Source: CAVREM01 sp963728825 (GTDB lineage Bacteria > Acidobacteriota > Vicinamibacteria > Vicinamibacterales > CAVVIG01). Taken from it: a DNA stretch of 64,000 bases. The position numbers and the translations under genes are program-made. The notes under the pieces were generated by a model. It did not search any database and was not told the origin of the DNA. It saw only the letters and a list, made by a program, of their open reading frames with translations. Every line of letters begins with the position of its first letter. Position 1 is the stretch's first letter. The stretch spans positions 62,001 to 126,000 of the forward strand of contig CAVSLA010000003.1 of assembly GCA_963728825.1 (NCBI GenBank). Reading direction: 5' to 3'. This document shows positions 8,140-17,026 of this stretch, in pieces.

Positions 8140-9339
8140 CGGCCACGACACCGCCGCTTCGCCGATGGCCAGTCCGGCCGCCGCTCCAGCGGCCCCGAAC
8201 GAGGGGATCAGCGCCGCACAAGCGGCCGCCTGGATGGCCAGCGCGATGGCGCTCCATCGCACAACCACGTGCTCGCAGCCGGAAGCATACAGATACACCT
8301 TGCGCCCGCTGTTCATCAGCGTCGGGATGAGCCCGATGCCGGTCCAGATCAGCGGAAGGACCGCGCCGCTGAATCCGTCGCCGTACGTGAACGAGACGAT
8401 CGAGCTGGCGGTCAACACGATGATCAGCGCGCTCAACAGCGAGAACGCCAGAAGCGTCCGATCGAAACGGGACCGCACCGCATCGGACGTACTGTGCCGC
8501 GCTTCTTCGGACAAGACCGGCAGCGCCCCGGCAAACGCCGCCTGCGGCAGCATCCGCGCCAACCCGCCGATCCGCGCCGCCACGCCAAAAGACGCAATCG
8601 CCGCCGGAGCGCCCAGGAATCCCAGCAAGACCGGCGCAATCCTGAGCTGGGCGTTGGCGATGAGACCGGCCGCTGCAAACGGCATCGCCTCGCGCAGCAC
8701 GGGCAGGATCGCGCTAGGGCCGGGCCACTCGATGCGAATTCTGGGGCGGACGATCGCAGGCCACAGCAGAAGGGCCGCCAGGAACTGGAGGGCCTGAATG
8801 ACGGCCGCCAGTGTCAGCAGTTCCGTCACGGCCCCCCCGGCGTGAATCAGCCACCAGGCAGCAGCCCACTGCACGACCGCGCCGCCGGTTTCCACGGCGA
8901 GCACGGCGACGAGCGCGCGCGGCCAGGCTCGAAAGACCGGCGCCAGAGAACCGTAAGCGATGCCGGCTGCGGCAATCGCGGGCGCGATCGTCAGCCCGAC
9001 CACCGTCTCCGGGTCGGCCGACAGCCATCGCGCCGCGAACGCGAACCCGAGGCCCACCGGAAGGAACAGGCCGAGCCTGACCAGCAAACCGACGATGACG
9101 TCGCGGCCGGTCGAGGGACTGTCACGCGCGGCCTCCCGCGTCAGCAGCACACCGAAACCAAGGTCGAACAACATCGTCAGCACGGCGGCCCACGCCATGC
9201 ACAATGTCCACCGCCCGAAGCCATCGACGCCGATCCCGCGCGCGATGACGAGTGAGGTCGCGAACGAGATGGCGGTCCTTGCCGCGTTGGATGTCGCAAA
9301 CGCCGCCGACATGCCGACCAGCCGGGAGTAGCCGCTCAT
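8059..9339 (-). CDS. polysaccharide flippase (Wzx/MATE-like, MVF superfamily)
   Basis: A 426-residue integral membrane protein with about 12 hydrophobic segments, of the oligosaccharide flippase type that moves lipid-linked sugar units across the inner membrane. The N-terminus reads FATSNAARTAISFATSLVIA, then GIGVDGFGRWTLCMAWAAVL, typical of this family. The ATG at 9339 overlaps the stop of the amidohydrolase gene as ATGA; the open frame continues upstream to 9777 but that part lies within the amidohydrolase and has no flippase character. It is the last gene of the long minus-strand operon, and its tail overlaps the convergent GT4 gene by 81 nt. Confidence 0.82.
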   Translation of the reverse strand: MSGYSRLVGMSAAFATSNAARTAISFATSLVIARGIGVDGFGRWTLCMAWAAVLTMLFDLGFGVLLTREAARDSPSTGRDVIVGLLVRLGLFLPVGLGFAFAARWLSADPETVVGLTIAPAIAAAGIAYGSLAPVFRAWPRALVAVLAVETGGAVVQWAAAWWLIHAGGAVTELLTLAAVIQALQFLAALLLWPAIVRPRIRIEWPGPSAILPVLREAMPFAAAGLIANAQLRIAPVLLGFLGAPAAIASFGVAARIGGLARMLPQAAFAGALPVLSEEARHSTSDAVRSRFDRTLLAFSLLSALIIVLTASSIVSFTYGDGFSGAVLPLIWTGIGLIPTLMNSGRKVYLYASGCEHVVVRWSAIALAIQAAACAALIPSFGAAGAAAGLAIGEAAVSWPLYKTGVKPRELGGRPVGVMGDSPIVG

Positions 9340-10559
9340 GACAGGCACTCGACGCCCGGTTCGCGAATCGGGCATCTGGCAATGGCATCCGCCAGACGGC
9401 AGTTCACGAGACGCTCCACGCCGTCGACGGCAACCGGTTGGGCGGTAGTGTGTCGCGCGACGAAGACGGCCGAGAGAGATGGACAACCGACGACCGGCCG
9501 GCCAGCGATGGTGACGAGCGCCAGATCGCGGCGGGAGGCGTTGAGCAGGGCGTCCGCCGGCGTCGACTCGCGCGACGGGACGATGATCAGGTCGGCGGGC
9601 AACCCGACGGCGATGCTGCCGGCTTCCCGCAGTTGCAGAATTCGGGCGGGCGCCACTGTCACCATTCGCAGCAGTTCGGGTGGCGAGATCCGCCAGGCTG
9701 CCGCGGCGCGAAGCTCCTCCAGCAGATCGCGCGAGCCGCTGATTCGCGAGTCGCTGCCCAGGCAGATGTGCTGCCACGCGCGCTCATTCGAGTCGAGCAG
9801 CAACCGGACCGCGGCAGTCGTCCCGAACAGAAAATCATTGGAGGCTGGACACCACACCAGGCTGGCACCGCGCTCCTGGACACGGTCCCAATCGACTTCG
9901 GTCATCGCGATACCGTGGACGATCACCGTATTGGGACGCAGGCATCCGAGCGCGTGGAGCCGTTGCAACTCCTCGGCCGCCGTGCGGTCGGTGCCCTCGC
10001 CGGCGTGAACCATGAACGGCACACTCGCTGGCGTCGTCAGGCACCGTTCACGGACGTCGCCGCCGACTTCACCGCGCGCGCCCACTGGTTGACGTTCGAG
10101 GGTAAACGAGTGCGCCCAGCCGTAGCGGCGCAACACGCGGATCGGGAACGCGCGACCGATCTCCCGGTACAGCGGATTGTGGTGGGCGACGGTTGTGACA
10201 CCCGACAGGAGATTTTTCAGCGCGCCGATGAAGAGCCGGGCTTTCAGCGGATGCGACCGACCGACCCGGATCGACGGATCGCGCTGCAGCGCCGGCCGCA
10301 GGTCGTCAATCCAGGCACTGGCATTTTCGTAGCGATCGCGGCATTTCAACGGCCCGTAATGATTCAGCTCGAGATGCTCGTGAGCGTTGATCAGACCCGG
10401 CAAGACGAACGCACCGCGCAGGTCGATCACCGTGTCGCCGCGCCGCGGCGGCCCACCCAGCGAAAGAATCCTGGAACCGAAGCGCAGCGAGGGAACGGTG
10501 CCGTCCGGGGTCAGGACCCGAGCGTTGACCAGCGCCACCGGCCGGGCCCAGCTCCACAT
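9336..10559 (-). CDS. amidohydrolase superfamily protein (cytosine deaminase/TRZ-ATZ type)
   Basis: A 407-residue metal-dependent hydrolase. The N-terminal beta-sandwich has VNARVLTPDG and VIDLRGAFVLPGLINAHEHL, with the metal-binding HxH in AHEHLE. Further ligands are the histidines in FMVHAGEGTD and NTVIVHGIAM, and the aspartate in ICLGSDSRISGSRDLLEELR. The late PADLIIVP segment closes the sandwich. Members act on C-N bonds (deamination or amide/chloro hydrolysis) of small cyclic substrates. It sits inside an operon of radical-SAM enzymes, methyltransferases and glycan export genes, so a role in tailoring a small molecule or sugar is possible. The start at 10559 shares one base with the upstream stop; an in-frame ATG further upstream (10610) would overlap the methyltransferase. 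Confidence 0.82.
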   Translation of the reverse strand: MWSWARPVALVNARVLTPDGTVPSLRFGSRILSLGGPPRRGDTVIDLRGAFVLPGLINAHEHLELNHYGPLKCRDRYENASAWIDDLRPALQRDPSIRVGRSHPLKARLFIGALKNLLSGVTTVAHHNPLYREIGRAFPIRVLRRYGWAHSFTLERQPVGARGEVGGDVRERCLTTPASVPFMVHAGEGTDRTAAEELQRLHALGCLRPNTVIVHGIAMTEVDWDRVQERGASLVWCPASNDFLFGTTAAVRLLLDSNERAWQHICLGSDSRISGSRDLLEELRAAAAWRISPPELLRMVTVAPARILQLREAGSIAVGLPADLIIVPSRESTPADALLNASRRDLALVTIAGRPVVGCPSLSAVFVARHTTAQPVAVDGVERLVNCRLADAIARCPIREPGVECLS

Positions 10560-11296
10560 CAAGCGGACTCGCCCTGGGCCTGTCGAATGGCGTGGCTCCG
10601 TTGGAACCACGCGCGAATCCCCGGTTTCACCGCGTGAAACACCACGACGACCGGGGCAGGCCGGCCGGCAATCCGCGGTTCACGAATCGCCCGAACCGCC
10701 AGCGGTGACGCCTGCAGCAGCGCCAGGTGCTCGTTGATCTGATGCGGAAAGTAGGCCAGCTCGCGAAGACGGCCAGCCGCGTCCCGGAACGTGCGGCGCC
10801 ATCGTCGAGCGGCCCAGGAGGGGTGAAAATCCGAATAAATCAGGTGACCGCCGGGGGCGAGCACACGCGTCGCTTCCCGAATCCACGATTCGAGATGGGC
10901 GACGTCGCCGACCATCAGCGACGAGCAGACCACATCGAACGACGCGTCGCGGAACGGCAGCCGGCAGGCGTCGGCACAGACCCGCGGCAGATCGCGCGAG
11001 GTCCGGCCCAGCATCGGCAGAGACATGTCGAGGCCGATGACGCTTCTGGCACCTGCCGACTGCAGCAGCCCGAGATAGCGGCCGGTTCCGGTGCCGACGT
11101 CGAGCGCCTGCGTCGGCATCGCCGCATCGATGATCGGCTGAACGACCGCCTGCTCGGCCTCCATCAACGGGTTGTGCGGTTGCGGTGGATACGTATCGGC
11201 CCACAGTGCATACCCCTCCCGGGCGGTGAGGGGTCCGCCCGAGCCGAGTGATCCCGCGGCGCGTGCCAGCCGTCGAAGTGAAGCCACCAGCTGCAT
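10559..11296 (-). CDS. class I SAM-dependent methyltransferase
   Basis: A 245-residue Rossmann-type methyltransferase of the UbiE/Methyltransf_11 kind. SAM site: QALDVGTGTGRYLGLLQSAG (motif I), SVIGLDMSLPMLG (motif II acidic residue), CADACRLPFRDASFDVVCSS, and RVLAPGGHLIYSDFHP (motif IV/V). It starts one base after the stop of the radical-SAM gene upstream and its stop overlaps the amidohydrolase start, so it is translationally coupled on both sides. Substrate unknown. Confidence 0.85.
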   Translation of the reverse strand: MQLVASLRRLARAAGSLGSGGPLTAREGYALWADTYPPQPHNPLMEAEQAVVQPIIDAAMPTQALDVGTGTGRYLGLLQSAGARSVIGLDMSLPMLGRTSRDLPRVCADACRLPFRDASFDVVCSSLMVGDVAHLESWIREATRVLAPGGHLIYSDFHPSWAARRWRRTFRDAAGRLRELAYFPHQINEHLALLQASPLAVRAIREPRIAGRPAPVVVVFHAVKPGIRAWFQRSHAIRQAQGESA

Positions 11297-11297
11297 G

Positions 11298-12788
11298 TCA
11301 GAACCCCGTGGTCTCCGGACGTTGGTAGCGCATCAGGCGCTGCAGCGCCTGGAGCTCGATCGGCGCCGTGTAGACTTTCGCCGCGTAGCGCCAGCCGCTG
11401 ACCGAGCGCAGCAGCATGCGGCGCAGCGGCGTCAGCCGGCGATCGGTGATCGTCGGATAGAACGCGTTGAGCACCCGCTCGAAGTTCCGCACCTGTTTCC
11501 GGATCGATCCGTCGAGCCACGGGATGCCGTCGCCGCGACGCAGCATCAGCTGCCGCCACTCGTCAGAGGCCCACTCTTCGAGCGTCTGGGGAAAGGCGAA
11601 CCCGAGGCGCGCCGCCTCGGCGTAGAGCGTGCCGTCCATCGGCACGGGCGTGTAGGTGTAGAGAATCACTTCGGTCGACGGGTTGGCCCGCTTGATGGTG
11701 CGGATGAACTCGAAGGTCTTCTCCATATCGCCGATCGGATCCGGCGGCGCGCCGAGGACGAACGAAAGTTCCGGAACGACGCCCAAGCTCTTCATCCGCT
11801 TCGCGAGCTCGAGCGTCAGACGCGGCGAGGCATTGCCGCCTTTGTTCATCGCGGCGAGCGTCGCGTCCGAAGCGGACTCGGCGCCCGAAAACACCATCTT
11901 CAGTCCCGATCTGACCAACGCCTGCCACGTCTCGTCCGAGTAGTGCATCAGCGTGTCGACACGTCCGAGGCCCCACCAGGCAATCCCGAGCGGCGCAATC
12001 CGCTCGGCGAACTCCGCCGCACGCGCTTCCGAAATGAAGAAGTCCATGTCGTGCATCTGCACGGCATCGATTCGGTATTCGCTGACCAGATGGCGAATCG
12101 TCCGCTCGATCCGCGCCGGAGACTGCGCCAGCCAGCGGCGATTCGTCATCGCGACGACTGCGCAGAAGCTGCAGGAGAACGGGCAGCCGAACGATGAATT
12201 GTGGGCCACGGTTCGCTGGCCCAGGTAGGTGGGCTGGATGTACCGGCTCATGTCGACGCGCCCGTAGGGCAGGTCCGGCAGGTCGTCGAGCGCGGTCATC
12301 GGTGCAGTCCGGTTGTGGACCACGCTGCCGTCCTGGTCTTTCCACGACAAGCCCGGGCACTCGTCGAAGCGCGCGCCTTCGAGACCGCTCTGCAGTGCGT
12401 CGATCAGCGCCAGGAGCGATTGTTCGCCCTGGGAACGGATGACAAAGTCCACGTACGACGAGTTGAGGACCGTGTCGGTGTGCTGCGTCGGGAAATAGCC
12501 GCCCCAGACAATCGGCACGTGCGGGAGTGCGCCGCGCACGATTCGCGACACCTCGACCGACTGCAGCAGCTGCGGGCCCGGCATCACGGTGACGCCGAGC
12601 AGCTGCGGTTCGCCGGCCGGCGCACTCCGCAAGAGCGCGACGATATCGGCTGCGGGATCGGTCGACACGTTGCCGTCGACAAGCGCCCACCGCTGGCGGC
12701 CCTCGAGCACCGCGGCCAGCGACAGCACCGACAGCGGCAGCGGCTGTTTGCCGGGCGTGGTCGATAACGGATTGAACAGGACGATCAT
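11298..12788 (-). CDS. radical SAM protein with N-terminal B12-binding-like domain
   Basis: A 496-residue enzyme. Residues 1-130 look like the Rossmann-like cobalamin-binding domain (MIVLFNPLSTTPGKQPLPLS, then GVTVMPGPQLLQSVEVSRIV and VDFVIRSQGEQSLLALI), but the DxHxxG motif that would give the cobalt its histidine is not visible, so B12 may be absent or bound without a protein histidine. The radical-SAM core begins with CxxxCxxC at residues 202-209 (FGCPFSCSFCAV), followed by VQMHDMDFFI and GLKMVFSGAESASD. It overlaps the upstream methyltransferase stop as ATGA. Family members modify lipids, hopanoids, antibiotics or sugars; the substrate is unknown. Confidence 0.85.
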   Translation of the reverse strand: MIVLFNPLSTTPGKQPLPLSVLSLAAVLEGRQRWALVDGNVSTDPAADIVALLRSAPAGEPQLLGVTVMPGPQLLQSVEVSRIVRGALPHVPIVWGGYFPTQHTDTVLNSSYVDFVIRSQGEQSLLALIDALQSGLEGARFDECPGLSWKDQDGSVVHNRTAPMTALDDLPDLPYGRVDMSRYIQPTYLGQRTVAHNSSFGCPFSCSFCAVVAMTNRRWLAQSPARIERTIRHLVSEYRIDAVQMHDMDFFISEARAAEFAERIAPLGIAWWGLGRVDTLMHYSDETWQALVRSGLKMVFSGAESASDATLAAMNKGGNASPRLTLELAKRMKSLGVVPELSFVLGAPPDPIGDMEKTFEFIRTIKRANPSTEVILYTYTPVPMDGTLYAEAARLGFAFPQTLEEWASDEWRQLMLRRGDGIPWLDGSIRKQVRNFERVLNAFYPTITDRRLTPLRRMLLRSVSGWRYAAKVYTAPIELQALQRLMRYQRPETTGF

Positions 12789-13690
12789 TGAGCCACCCAC
12801 ACGCCGAACGCTGCCGGGGCGCGCCGCAGCCGCAGGCGTGACAGCTGGCGGCGAACCCGCCAGGCCAGCGGTCCACGCGACGGATGCCAGCGCGCTCGAA
12901 GACCCAGCGTCGCGAAGATGCGCTCCATCGATGCGTAGGTCAGGAAGCCGACGCCAGACCGGATCGGGTTGGCGATGCCTTGCTCGGTCCGCATGCGCGT
13001 GTCCTGATCCGCCAACATGGCCTCACCGTCGGGGTAGCGGACGAACGTCGGCGAATCCATCACCGCCACGACGCCCCCGGGAACGAGCATGCGCACCGCC
13101 TCGCGCAGCGTCGCCGCCGGATCCGGCGAGTAGTGCAGCGATCCGGTGAAGACGGCCACATCGAACTGCTGCGGTTCGAATGGCAGCCGGTCGAAGTCGG
13201 CCTGCACGGCCGGAAAGACCACGGGATAGTGTCGGCAGGCGCCCAATCCGTCGACATCGTCATCGAGACGATCGACCGCCACGACGCGATAGCCGAGCGT
13301 CGCCAGCCGGTAAGACAGCCACGCGCACCCGGCGCCCAGCTCGAGAACCCGCATCGGTCCGAACCAGATCGCGGGGATCGCGTGTTCCTGCAGATGCGCG
13401 TAGCTCTCGCGCCGGATGCGCCACTCGGCGGCCTGTGGATGCTCGCGCGGCACGGAAGGCAGCATCCGGTAATACTCGGCGCTGGTCGATCGATGCCCGT
13501 CGTGCCCGCGCACCCTGCGGTACTGGGCCGCGAAGGCCGTCTCGTCGCCGGTGGTGAGGAAGCGGTGCACGCCGCCCCGCTCCGCAAAGCTCGTCCCGCA
13601 TTGCGCACAGTGCACTCCCGGCCCGTCATGACTCGCCGGCACCCGACACTCGGGACAGAGGAAGCGCGGAAGCCATGGTGCCGCGTTCAC
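12785..13690 (-). CDS. methyltransferase with N-terminal zinc-ribbon (Trm112-like)
   Basis: A 301-residue protein. The first 45 residues form a two-pair zinc ribbon (LCPECRVPA, then VHCAQCGTSFAERGG). The SAM-binding domain follows: MRVLELGAGCAWLSYRLATL, VAVDRLDDDVDG, FDRLPFEPQQFDVAVFTGSL and MLVPGGVVAVMDSP. The zinc ribbon plus class I methyltransferase layout is common in glycan and secondary-metabolite clusters. It begins with an ATG overlapping the stop of the methyltransferase upstream (ATGA) and ends overlapping the start of the radical-SAM gene. Substrate unknown. Confidence 0.83.
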   Translation of the reverse strand: MNAAPWLPRFLCPECRVPASHDGPGVHCAQCGTSFAERGGVHRFLTTGDETAFAAQYRRVRGHDGHRSTSAEYYRMLPSVPREHPQAAEWRIRRESYAHLQEHAIPAIWFGPMRVLELGAGCAWLSYRLATLGYRVVAVDRLDDDVDGLGACRHYPVVFPAVQADFDRLPFEPQQFDVAVFTGSLHYSPDPAATLREAVRMLVPGGVVAVMDSPTFVRYPDGEAMLADQDTRMRTEQGIANPIRSGVGFLTYASMERIFATLGLRARWHPSRGPLAWRVRRQLSRLRLRRAPAAFGVWVAQ

Positions 13691-14490
13691 GCGTCCCGGC
13701 CGTCTTTCCGCAACACGATCAGGAAGTGATCACCGGCGTTCCGCAGAACCGGCCAACCGCCGACCGCATCGTCGACACGCTGCAGGCCGCGAACGAGCGA
13801 CGGGTGACGTCCGGCAAATGCCTGCAGGTACGGCGGCGGCGCAAACAGGCCAAGCGCCCGCAGCGAGACGCGGCGGAAGCCGGCGGCTCGAAACACCCCC
13901 TCGAATTCCCTCGGGGTGTAGTAGCGCGTCCACACCGTGTGGCCGTTGAGCGGAACGGGTACTCGCCCTGGCGCCAACCGCAGACCGGCGCGCTCGAAGT
14001 TACCGCGCGCGGCGTAGAGGGCGAGCTCCCACGGGCAGATGCGTCCGATCACCGACGCGATCAGCAAGCCGCCGGGACGGACGCGACGGCTGATCAACCG
14101 GGCCGCCCCGTCGAGATCCGCGACGCAGTTCAGAGGACCGAAGTCCGAGTACGCGGCGTCGACGCATGCCGCCGGCAACTCGTCGAGCTGCTCGATGCCG
14201 AGCGTTCGCAGCTCGACACGGCCGGCAATGGTCCGCCGGCGCGCTTCGGCGATCATCCGCGGGGATTCGTCGATCGCGATGACCGAGTAGCCACTGAGCG
14301 CCAGGGTTTCGGCATCGGTCCCTGGACCGCACCCGAGATCGAGAATCGTCCCGTGCCGCGGCACGTGGCGCCGCACCGCGGCGACGGTCCGCCGCCGCAT
14401 CTCGCGCAGCAGCGGGTTGTCGCTGTTCGACTGGTGATAGTCGGCGGCCACGCTGTCGAACGCCTGACGGGTGTCTCCGGCCAGCGTCAC
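13687..14490 (-). CDS. class I SAM-dependent methyltransferase
   Basis: A 267-residue methyltransferase. Motifs: RQAFDSVAADYHQSNSDNPL at the N-terminus, TILDLGCGPGTDAETLAL (motif I), SVIAIDESPRMIAEARRR (motif II), ACVDAAYSDFGPLNCV and RRVRPGGLLIASVIG. The C-terminal third (YYTPREFEGVFRAAGFRRVS) is the usual cap of small-molecule methyltransferases. The GTG at 14490 overlaps the stop of the radical-SAM gene (GTGA); the frame stays open to 14697, but the extra part lies in the neighbour. Third methyltransferase of the operon; substrate unknown. Confidence 0.84.
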   Translation of the reverse strand: MTLAGDTRQAFDSVAADYHQSNSDNPLLREMRRRTVAAVRRHVPRHGTILDLGCGPGTDAETLALSGYSVIAIDESPRMIAEARRRTIAGRVELRTLGIEQLDELPAACVDAAYSDFGPLNCVADLDGAARLISRRVRPGGLLIASVIGRICPWELALYAARGNFERAGLRLAPGRVPVPLNGHTVWTRYYTPREFEGVFRAAGFRRVSLRALGLFAPPPYLQAFAGRHPSLVRGLQRVDDAVGGWPVLRNAGDHFLIVLRKDGRDA

Positions 14491-15521
14491 TGCCACGGCA
14501 CGCTTCTCCACCCGACTTTCGTCGAACAGACGCACCGGCCGCAGATCGGATTGGCGGATACGTCGAGCGTCTCTCTGAATCGCGACAGGTCCCGGGCGAC
14601 AATCGAACCGAGCGGCGTGTCGCGCACGTTGCCGATCGGATCGTGAAAAAAGCACGGCCGGACCGCGCCGTTCGCCTCGACGACCGTCGACATCCACGGC
14701 GCGCTGCAGCCGGCGGGAGGAAATGAACGCCCGTTCGCCATGGCGTCGTAGTACTGCGGCAGCCGCCGCAGCTTGGCCGGCGACTCGGCGATGAATCCCG
14801 ATTCGAAGTCGTCACGATAGCGGGCGATCGTGTGTTCGACGATCGTCGTGAACTCGGCCACCTCGCGAGGGTCGAGAGCAAGTCCATCGGGCACGGCGCG
14901 ATACGTGCGGCCGAACGCTGACGATGACAGGTCGGCTGCCAGGAACGAGATCCCGTCGAGCGCCATCGCCCTGGCATGTTCGACGAGGTGCGGCAGCTCC
15001 CGGAAGTTCATCCGGTGAAGCGTTGCCCGCGCCGTGATCGGAATGGCCGGCGCCAGGCGCCGCAGCCGCGCGACCCCCTTCTCCACCAGACCAAGCGCAC
15101 CGATCCCGCGCACCGCCTGATACAGCTCTTCGGTCGAGGCATCAAGCGAGACGATGACGCGGGAAAATTCACCGGCGACTTCGACGGCGCACTTTTCGAG
15201 CAGGACGCCGCTCGTCAACAGATGCAGCGAGAGACCGTTGGCACGGAACAGCCCCGCCGCCTCGAACACGTCGGGCCTGAGCAGCGGTTCGCCGCCTGAA
15301 AAAACCACCAGGCGCGTCCCGAGAGCCGGCAGCGTCTGGGCCAGCATCGCGATTTCCGGCAGGCTCAAGTCGTCGGCGCCGCTCGAGCGCCACCAGTCGC
15401 AGGAGACGCACCGGCTGTTGCAACGGCTGGTCGGAAAGAAAATCACGACCGGCAGCACGAACGTGTGGTTGGTGAGCTCCGCCAGCCTGACGAGCGTCGC
15501 CGTCGCCAGCGTCGACGTCAT
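14487..15521 (-). CDS. radical SAM protein with SPASM-like C-terminus
   Basis: A 344-residue enzyme. CxxxCxxC sits at residues 34-41 (TSRCNSRCVSCDWW), followed by LVVFSGGEPLLRPDVFEAAG and RVIVSLDASTEELYQAVRGI, the standard core strands. The C-terminus has further cysteines in SPASM order: AGCSAPW, a G-x-VRPC stretch, IGNVRDTPLGSI, then ICGRCVC, which would bind one or two auxiliary [4Fe-4S] clusters. SPASM enzymes mature peptides or act as dehydrogenases and epimerases on carbohydrates and other small substrates; no precursor peptide gene was recognised nearby. The ATG at 15521 overlaps the preceding stop (ATGA), which fixes the start although the frame is open to 15896. Confidence 0.85.
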   Translation of the reverse strand: MTSTLATATLVRLAELTNHTFVLPVVIFFPTSRCNSRCVSCDWWRSSGADDLSLPEIAMLAQTLPALGTRLVVFSGGEPLLRPDVFEAAGLFRANGLSLHLLTSGVLLEKCAVEVAGEFSRVIVSLDASTEELYQAVRGIGALGLVEKGVARLRRLAPAIPITARATLHRMNFRELPHLVEHARAMALDGISFLAADLSSSAFGRTYRAVPDGLALDPREVAEFTTIVEHTIARYRDDFESGFIAESPAKLRRLPQYYDAMANGRSFPPAGCSAPWMSTVVEANGAVRPCFFHDPIGNVRDTPLGSIVARDLSRFRETLDVSANPICGRCVCSTKVGWRSVPWQ

Positions 15522-17026
15522 GGCTGCTCCGTCGGGATGGCAGCCGCCTGCTGCGTGAGCACCGGCCGGAGGACGACGATCGGCGACGAGGGCTTCTGAC
15601 TCGCGAGGCGATCGAGGCGCCGCCGCAACAGCGGCAGACGGACGGTGTGGTAGATCGCGGCCGCCCGCTCCCGCAGGGATCGCCCGGCGAACAGCCGCCG
15701 CGACCGGAACTCGGCGTGCACCAGCGCGTGCAGGACACGATAGAACCCGGCTGGGTAGGCGGCCGGGTACATCAGCGCCAGATCGTTCGAATCCACCCAG
15801 TTCTGCTTGTCGCCGAGCTGCGCCTTGACCCGCTCGTAGAAAGGCGTCCCGGGGAGCGGATAGGACACGGAGATCCCGATGTCGTCCGGCCGGCAATCGC
15901 GAACCATCTGCAGCGTCAACTCGATGTCGGCGCGCGTCTCACCCGGATAGCCGAACTGCAGGAAGAAACCGACGGCAATGCCGGCCGCCTGCAGCTTTCT
16001 GGTCGCGGCGGCAATCTGGTCGACGCGCGTGCCTTTTTCCATCGCGTCGAGAATCCGCTGCGAGCCCGATTCGGCGCCCATCCAGGCGGTGCGGCAGCCG
16101 GCGCGGCGGAGGGCCTGCACGACCGCGTCGGTCGCGCCGTCGGCGCGCAGCAGGCACTTGAACGGCACCAGCGCGCCGCGTTCGACGATGCGCTCGGCAA
16201 AGCGTTCGATCCATCCCGGTTTCAAACCGAAGATGTCGTCGGCAATCCAGAGATGATCGGGACGATAGGTCTCCTTCAGCCAGGCAATCTCGTCGACGAC
16301 GTTGTCGACCGATCGCGCCGTATAGCGCTGACCGTAAATCGGCTTCGCGCACCAGTTGCAGTGATAGGGACAGCCGCGGGTGGTCACCACGTTCATCGAG
16401 AAGTAGCCGTGTCTGGCCAGCCAGATCCGGCGGTAGCGCTCGACGTCGATGAGATCCCAGGCCGGGCGCGGCAGCACGTCGAGATCGCGAATGATCTCGC
16501 GGCGGCTCGTCCGAACGACCTCCCCGCTTTCGGCGCGAAGCGCGACGCCAGACAGCTCGCCGAGCGATCGGCCGGTGCGGCCGGTCAGGACGTCCAGCAC
16601 CTCGACGAGCGTCGCTTCGCCCTCGCCGGCCACGACCACGCCGGCGCCGCGGTCCAGATACAGCCCCGGATGGTCGCTGGCGTCCGAACCTGCGACCACG
16701 ACCGTGACGCCACGCGCGCACGCGGCATCGATCATCGCGAGCGCGGCCTCACGCATCCGCAGCAGGCACATCTTGCTCAGGTAGTTGAAGCTGTCCTCGT
16801 AGAGCACGGCGTAGCGCGGCCGGTGCCGATCGAGAGCCGCCTCCCACTCGGCTTCCGACTCGGCCAGCATCGCGTCGAAGAATTCGACCGCATACCCGCG
16901 CGCCCGCACCGCGCCGGCGGCATACAGCGCGCCGAGCGGCGCGTAGGGCTGCCGCGCGTCCCACAGCTTGGGATCGAACCTGAGAAAGTAGGCCTGGCCG
17001 AACAGGACAAGATTCGCAGGGGTCAC
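15518..17026 (-). CDS. radical SAM protein with B12-binding-like domain
   Basis: A 502-residue enzyme of the same overall class as the gene at 11298-12788 but distant in sequence. Residues 1-150 form the Rossmann-like N-terminal domain (YAPLGALYAAGAVRARGYAV, then VTVVVAGSDASDHPGLYLDR). CxxxCxxC is at residues 219-226 (TRGCPYHCNWCAKPIYGQRY), followed by HLWIADDIFGLKPGWI, TAWMGAESGSQRILDAMEKG and VGFFLQFGYPGETRADIELT. This is the layout of B12-binding radical-SAM enzymes of the oxidoreductase/methylase type; the classical DxHxxG cobalamin motif is not seen. The GTG at 17026 overlaps the upstream GT4 stop. Substrate unknown. Confidence 0.85.
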   Translation of the reverse strand: MTPANLVLFGQAYFLRFDPKLWDARQPYAPLGALYAAGAVRARGYAVEFFDAMLAESEAEWEAALDRHRPRYAVLYEDSFNYLSKMCLLRMREAALAMIDAACARGVTVVVAGSDASDHPGLYLDRGAGVVVAGEGEATLVEVLDVLTGRTGRSLGELSGVALRAESGEVVRTSRREIIRDLDVLPRPAWDLIDVERYRRIWLARHGYFSMNVVTTRGCPYHCNWCAKPIYGQRYTARSVDNVVDEIAWLKETYRPDHLWIADDIFGLKPGWIERFAERIVERGALVPFKCLLRADGATDAVVQALRRAGCRTAWMGAESGSQRILDAMEKGTRVDQIAAATRKLQAAGIAVGFFLQFGYPGETRADIELTLQMVRDCRPDDIGISVSYPLPGTPFYERVKAQLGDKQNWVDSNDLALMYPAAYPAGFYRVLHALVHAEFRSRRLFAGRSLRERAAAIYHTVRLPLLRRRLDRLASQKPSSPIVVLRPVLTQQAAAIPTEQP